64,000 nucleotides of DNA from Streptomyces sp. MMG1121. Lineage in GTDB: Bacteria; Actinomycetota; Actinomycetes; Streptomycetales; Streptomycetaceae. The number at the start of each line of letters is the position of its first letter. The stretch's first letter is position 1. Below are positions 62,213 to 64,000 of the stretch, one piece after another. The notes under the pieces were generated by a model, which was not told the origin of the DNA, did no database searches, and worked only from the letters and a program-made list of their open reading frames with translations. The position numbers and the translations under genes were made by a program. Where the stretch lies: contig NZ_LGDV01000025.1 in assembly GCF_001280015.1 (NCBI RefSeq), positions 1 to 64,000 of the forward strand, given 5' to 3'.

Positions 62213-62689
62213 GGACAGACTCCAGGGCGTACAGGAAGGGTCGGGTGGACGGCTGAGGGCGTTCCCGCCGTCTAATGCGCGAGGAGAATGGCCATGGAAG
62301 CAGTCTAACGGGGCCGTGCAAGCGGTTTTTCTACGTCCGTGCGTTCGGTCCCGCTCCGGCCCGTGCCCTCGGGCGCCGTTCCCGCAGGTCGTTGCTGGGG
62401 GCGGACGGCCCGGGGTGATCCACCCGAGGTCGTCCGGGGCCGTCGGCCGCCCGGTCCGGGCGTGATCACCGGCCTGGGCAGTGCCTCGCGCGCGGCCCGG
62501 CCGTCCCGGCACGCGCGCGAGGACGTCCTTTCGCTGCCCACGGCCCCGGATCGGTCGGCGAGCCCGGTGCGGGCCGGGCGGGAGGTCCCCCGTTCGGGTG
62601 TTCGTCCGGGGGCGGGGCGGCGCGGCGGGTAGGGATGCCGCCAGGCTTCGCACGACGGGCGCGACGGCGTGGGCAGAGGGCGGTGACGC
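62213..62689. promoter_or_regulatory. Divergent promoter region of ABC-F and zinc peptidase genes
   Basis: The 477-base gap contains the ABC-F promoter and leader on the minus strand. A TAGACT -10 box at 62307-62302 is followed by a 7-residue ORF, and a hairpin lies at 62248-62272. Bases 62330-62689 contain no plausible gene and are GC-rich without clear repeats. Confidence 0.5.
62272..62295 (-). CDS. Possible leader peptide of the ABC-F gene (MAILLAH)
   Basis: An ATG at 62295 lies 6 bases after a TAGACT -10 box, so the transcript likely starts on the ATG itself. The ORF is MAILLAH then TAG. Its stop codon runs into a hairpin GACGGC/GCCGTC (62248-62272) that precedes the ABC-F GTG by 36 bases. 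This is the layout of ribosome-mediated attenuation. No homology supports it. Confidence 0.35.
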   Translation of the reverse strand: MAILLAH

Positions 62690-63577
62690 GTGCAGTTCGA
62701 CGACGACGCGAACCTGGACACCTCCGAGGTGCAGGACCAGCGCGGCAGCCGGATCCCCGGCGGCAGGGCGACCATCGGGGGCGGCCTGGCCGGGGTGATC
62801 GCGCTGCTGCTGGGGCTGTACCTGGGCGTGGGCCCGGACCAGCTCGGGCTGTCCTCCGGCGGCCCGGCCGAGCCCACCGCCTCCTCGCTCGCGCAGGTCC
62901 AGCAGTCCTGCCGTACCGGGAGGGACGCGAACGTCCGGGACGACTGCCGGGCGGTGGCCGTGGTGAACAGCGTGCAGGACTACTGGACCCAGGAGTTCCG
63001 GCGGCGCGGGGGGACGTACAGCGCCTCGCCGACCGTGTTCTTCAGCGGACGGGTCGCCACCGCGTGCGGCGCGGCGACCTCGGCGGTGGGGCCGTTCTAC
63101 TGCCCGGGTGACCGCAAGGTCTATCTGGACCTGGGCTTCTTCGACGAGCTGCGCACGAAGTTCGGGTCCACCGGCGGCCCGTTCGCGCAGGCGTACGTGA
63201 TCGCGCACGAGTACGGTCACCACGTCCAGGATCTGCAGGGCCTCCTCGGCCGTTCCCAGGACGGGCTGACCGGGGCGAACAGCAACTCGGTGCGCACGGA
63301 ACTCCAGGCCGACTGCTACGCCGGGGTGTGGGCGCACCACGCGACGACGACGCCGGCCGCGTCGACCGGCAGACCGCTGGTCACGAGCCTGAGCGCCGCG
63401 GACATCCGGGACGGGCTGGACGCCGCGGCCGCCGTGGGCGACGACCGGATCCAGCAGCGGTACCAGGGCCGGGTGACGCCGGAGACGTGGACGCACGGGT
63501 CGGCCCAGCAGCGGCAGCAGTGGTTCCGGCAGGGCTACCGCACGGGCGACATGAGGCAGTGCGACACGTTCCGCTGA
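62690..63577 (+). CDS. YpfJ-type neutral zinc metallopeptidase
   Basis: The 295-residue protein has one N-terminal membrane segment (about 28-46) and an extracytoplasmic peptidase domain with the zinc motif HEYGHH (His173, Glu174, His177) and a downstream Glu in ELQADCYAGVWA as third ligand. Paired cysteines suggest disulfides outside the cell. GTG at 62690. Confidence 0.92.
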   Translation: MQFDDDANLDTSEVQDQRGSRIPGGRATIGGGLAGVIALLLGLYLGVGPDQLGLSSGGPAEPTASSLAQVQQSCRTGRDANVRDDCRAVAVVNSVQDYWTQEFRRRGGTYSASPTVFFSGRVATACGAATSAVGPFYCPGDRKVYLDLGFFDELRTKFGSTGGPFAQAYVIAHEYGHHVQDLQGLLGRSQDGLTGANSNSVRTELQADCYAGVWAHHATTTPAASTGRPLVTSLSAADIRDGLDAAAAVGDDRIQQRYQGRVTPETWTHGSAQQRQQWFRQGYRTGDMRQCDTFR

Positions 63578-63646
63578 GGCGTTGTCAGTGGCGGCTGCGA
63601 GACTGAACGAGACGCCGCACAGCCGGCGTACGAAGGAGTGATCGGC

Positions 63647-64000
63647 ATGGCGGGCATGGGTGGTGGACGGCCGAGCATCTATCCCTCGCTGCTGTACGCG
63701 GACGCGAAGGCGGCGATCAGACAGCTGACGGAGGCCCTCGGCTTCACGGAGCTGTCGGTGTACGAGACGGCGGACGGCCAGGTGATGCACGCCGAGCTGG
63801 TCCAGGGCCACGGCGCGGTGATGATCGGCTCCAAGGGCCGGGGCGGCCGCTTCGACGCCGCGATGAAGGACGCGGGGCCCGCCGGGGTGTACGTCGTCGT
63901 GGACGACGTGGACACCCACCACCAGCGGGCACTGGAGCACGGCGTGGAGATCCTCATGCCGCCGACCGACCAGGACTACGGCTCGCGGGACTACATGGCC
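63647..64000 (+). CDS. VOC (glyoxalase/bleomycin-resistance-like) family protein, truncated by window end
   Basis: The 118 codons present encode a VOC fold: SIYPSLLYADAKAAIRQLTEALGF with the first beta-alpha-beta unit, and VYVVVDDVDTHHQRALEHGV in the second. Members bind metals or small molecules and often act as lyases, dioxygenases or antibiotic-binding proteins. ATG at 63647 with AAGGAG. The 3' end lies beyond 64000. Confidence 0.85.
   Translation, partial: MAGMGGGRPSIYPSLLYADAKAAIRQLTEALGFTELSVYETADGQVMHAELVQGHGAVMIGSKGRGGRFDAAMKDAGPAGVYVVVDDVDTHHQRALEHGVEILMPPTDQDYGSRDYMA

Noticed and set aside
62213..63940. Long minus-strand frame continuing upstream of the ABC-F gene
   Set aside because: The part above 62212 is antisense to the zinc peptidase and shows no domain. 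The GTG at 62212 has a ribosome site and starts the ABC-F domain.

Overview
The window is chromosomal DNA from a Streptomyces or very close relative. The support is very high GC with strong GC3 bias, frequent GTG starts with GGAGG-type ribosome sites, a chaplin gene (chpE), the 73-residue helix-turn-helix nucleoid protein Gbn, and a gene order that I recall from the S. coelicolor SCO1792-SCO1842 neighbourhood (recall, not a search). Position 1 appears to lie just upstream of an rRNA operon transcribed leftward: bases 1-250 carry rrn-type promoter sequences on the minus strand.

Left core (0.35-24 kb): DNA glycosylase, Spo0M, PEBP protein, HNH endonuclease, an SPFH/NfeD pair, an ABC ATPase, chpE with a decayed second chaplin beside it, a NarL-type two-component pair, an SDR overlapping a QueA homologue, a secreted lytic transglycosylase behind a structured leader, a double-FHA ABC transporter, a repeat-tailed membrane protein, serB, a SixA-type phosphatase, a CynX-type MFS transporter with its 39-residue companion and a divergent GntR regulator, and the fabG-fabI pair.

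Centre (24.2-33.6 kb): the striking feature. A 6.4-kb actinomycete integrative element (int-xis-rep order as in pSAM2, a HUH-like replication initiator, an XRE regulator and an origin-like structured region, but no visible transfer ATPase) sits inside the protein-coding gene tldD rather than in a tRNA gene. The attachment core is an 11-bp direct repeat (25472-25482 and 31898-31908). The element carries a substitute 3' end of tldD that restores the frame for 89 residues, including the presumed third zinc-ligand cysteine. The original 3' end is displaced to 31898-32164 and still overlaps tldE by ATGA.

Right core (33.6-64 kb): tyrS, small membrane proteins, moaA, an ActP-type symporter with its DUF485 partner, a secreted subtilase, a CaiB/BaiF CoA-transferase behind tandem palindromes, a CopD-domain protein, a zinc alcohol dehydrogenase and a VIT1-type transporter. 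Then comes a TetR-controlled catabolic operon (acetoacetate-decarboxylase-like protein, SDR, two amidohydrolases). It is followed by a DEDDh exonuclease with BRCT, a cysteine-rich small protein, SURF1, a GH15 enzyme, an SDR lacking the catalytic Tyr/Lys, a five-gene Asp23/AmaP envelope-stress operon, an enoyl-CoA hydratase, gbn with a dense GATC cluster upstream, an ABC-F ATPase with a possible leaderless 7-residue leader peptide, a zinc metallopeptidase and a truncated VOC-family gene at the edge. I found no tRNA, rRNA, CRISPR array or intact insertion sequence.
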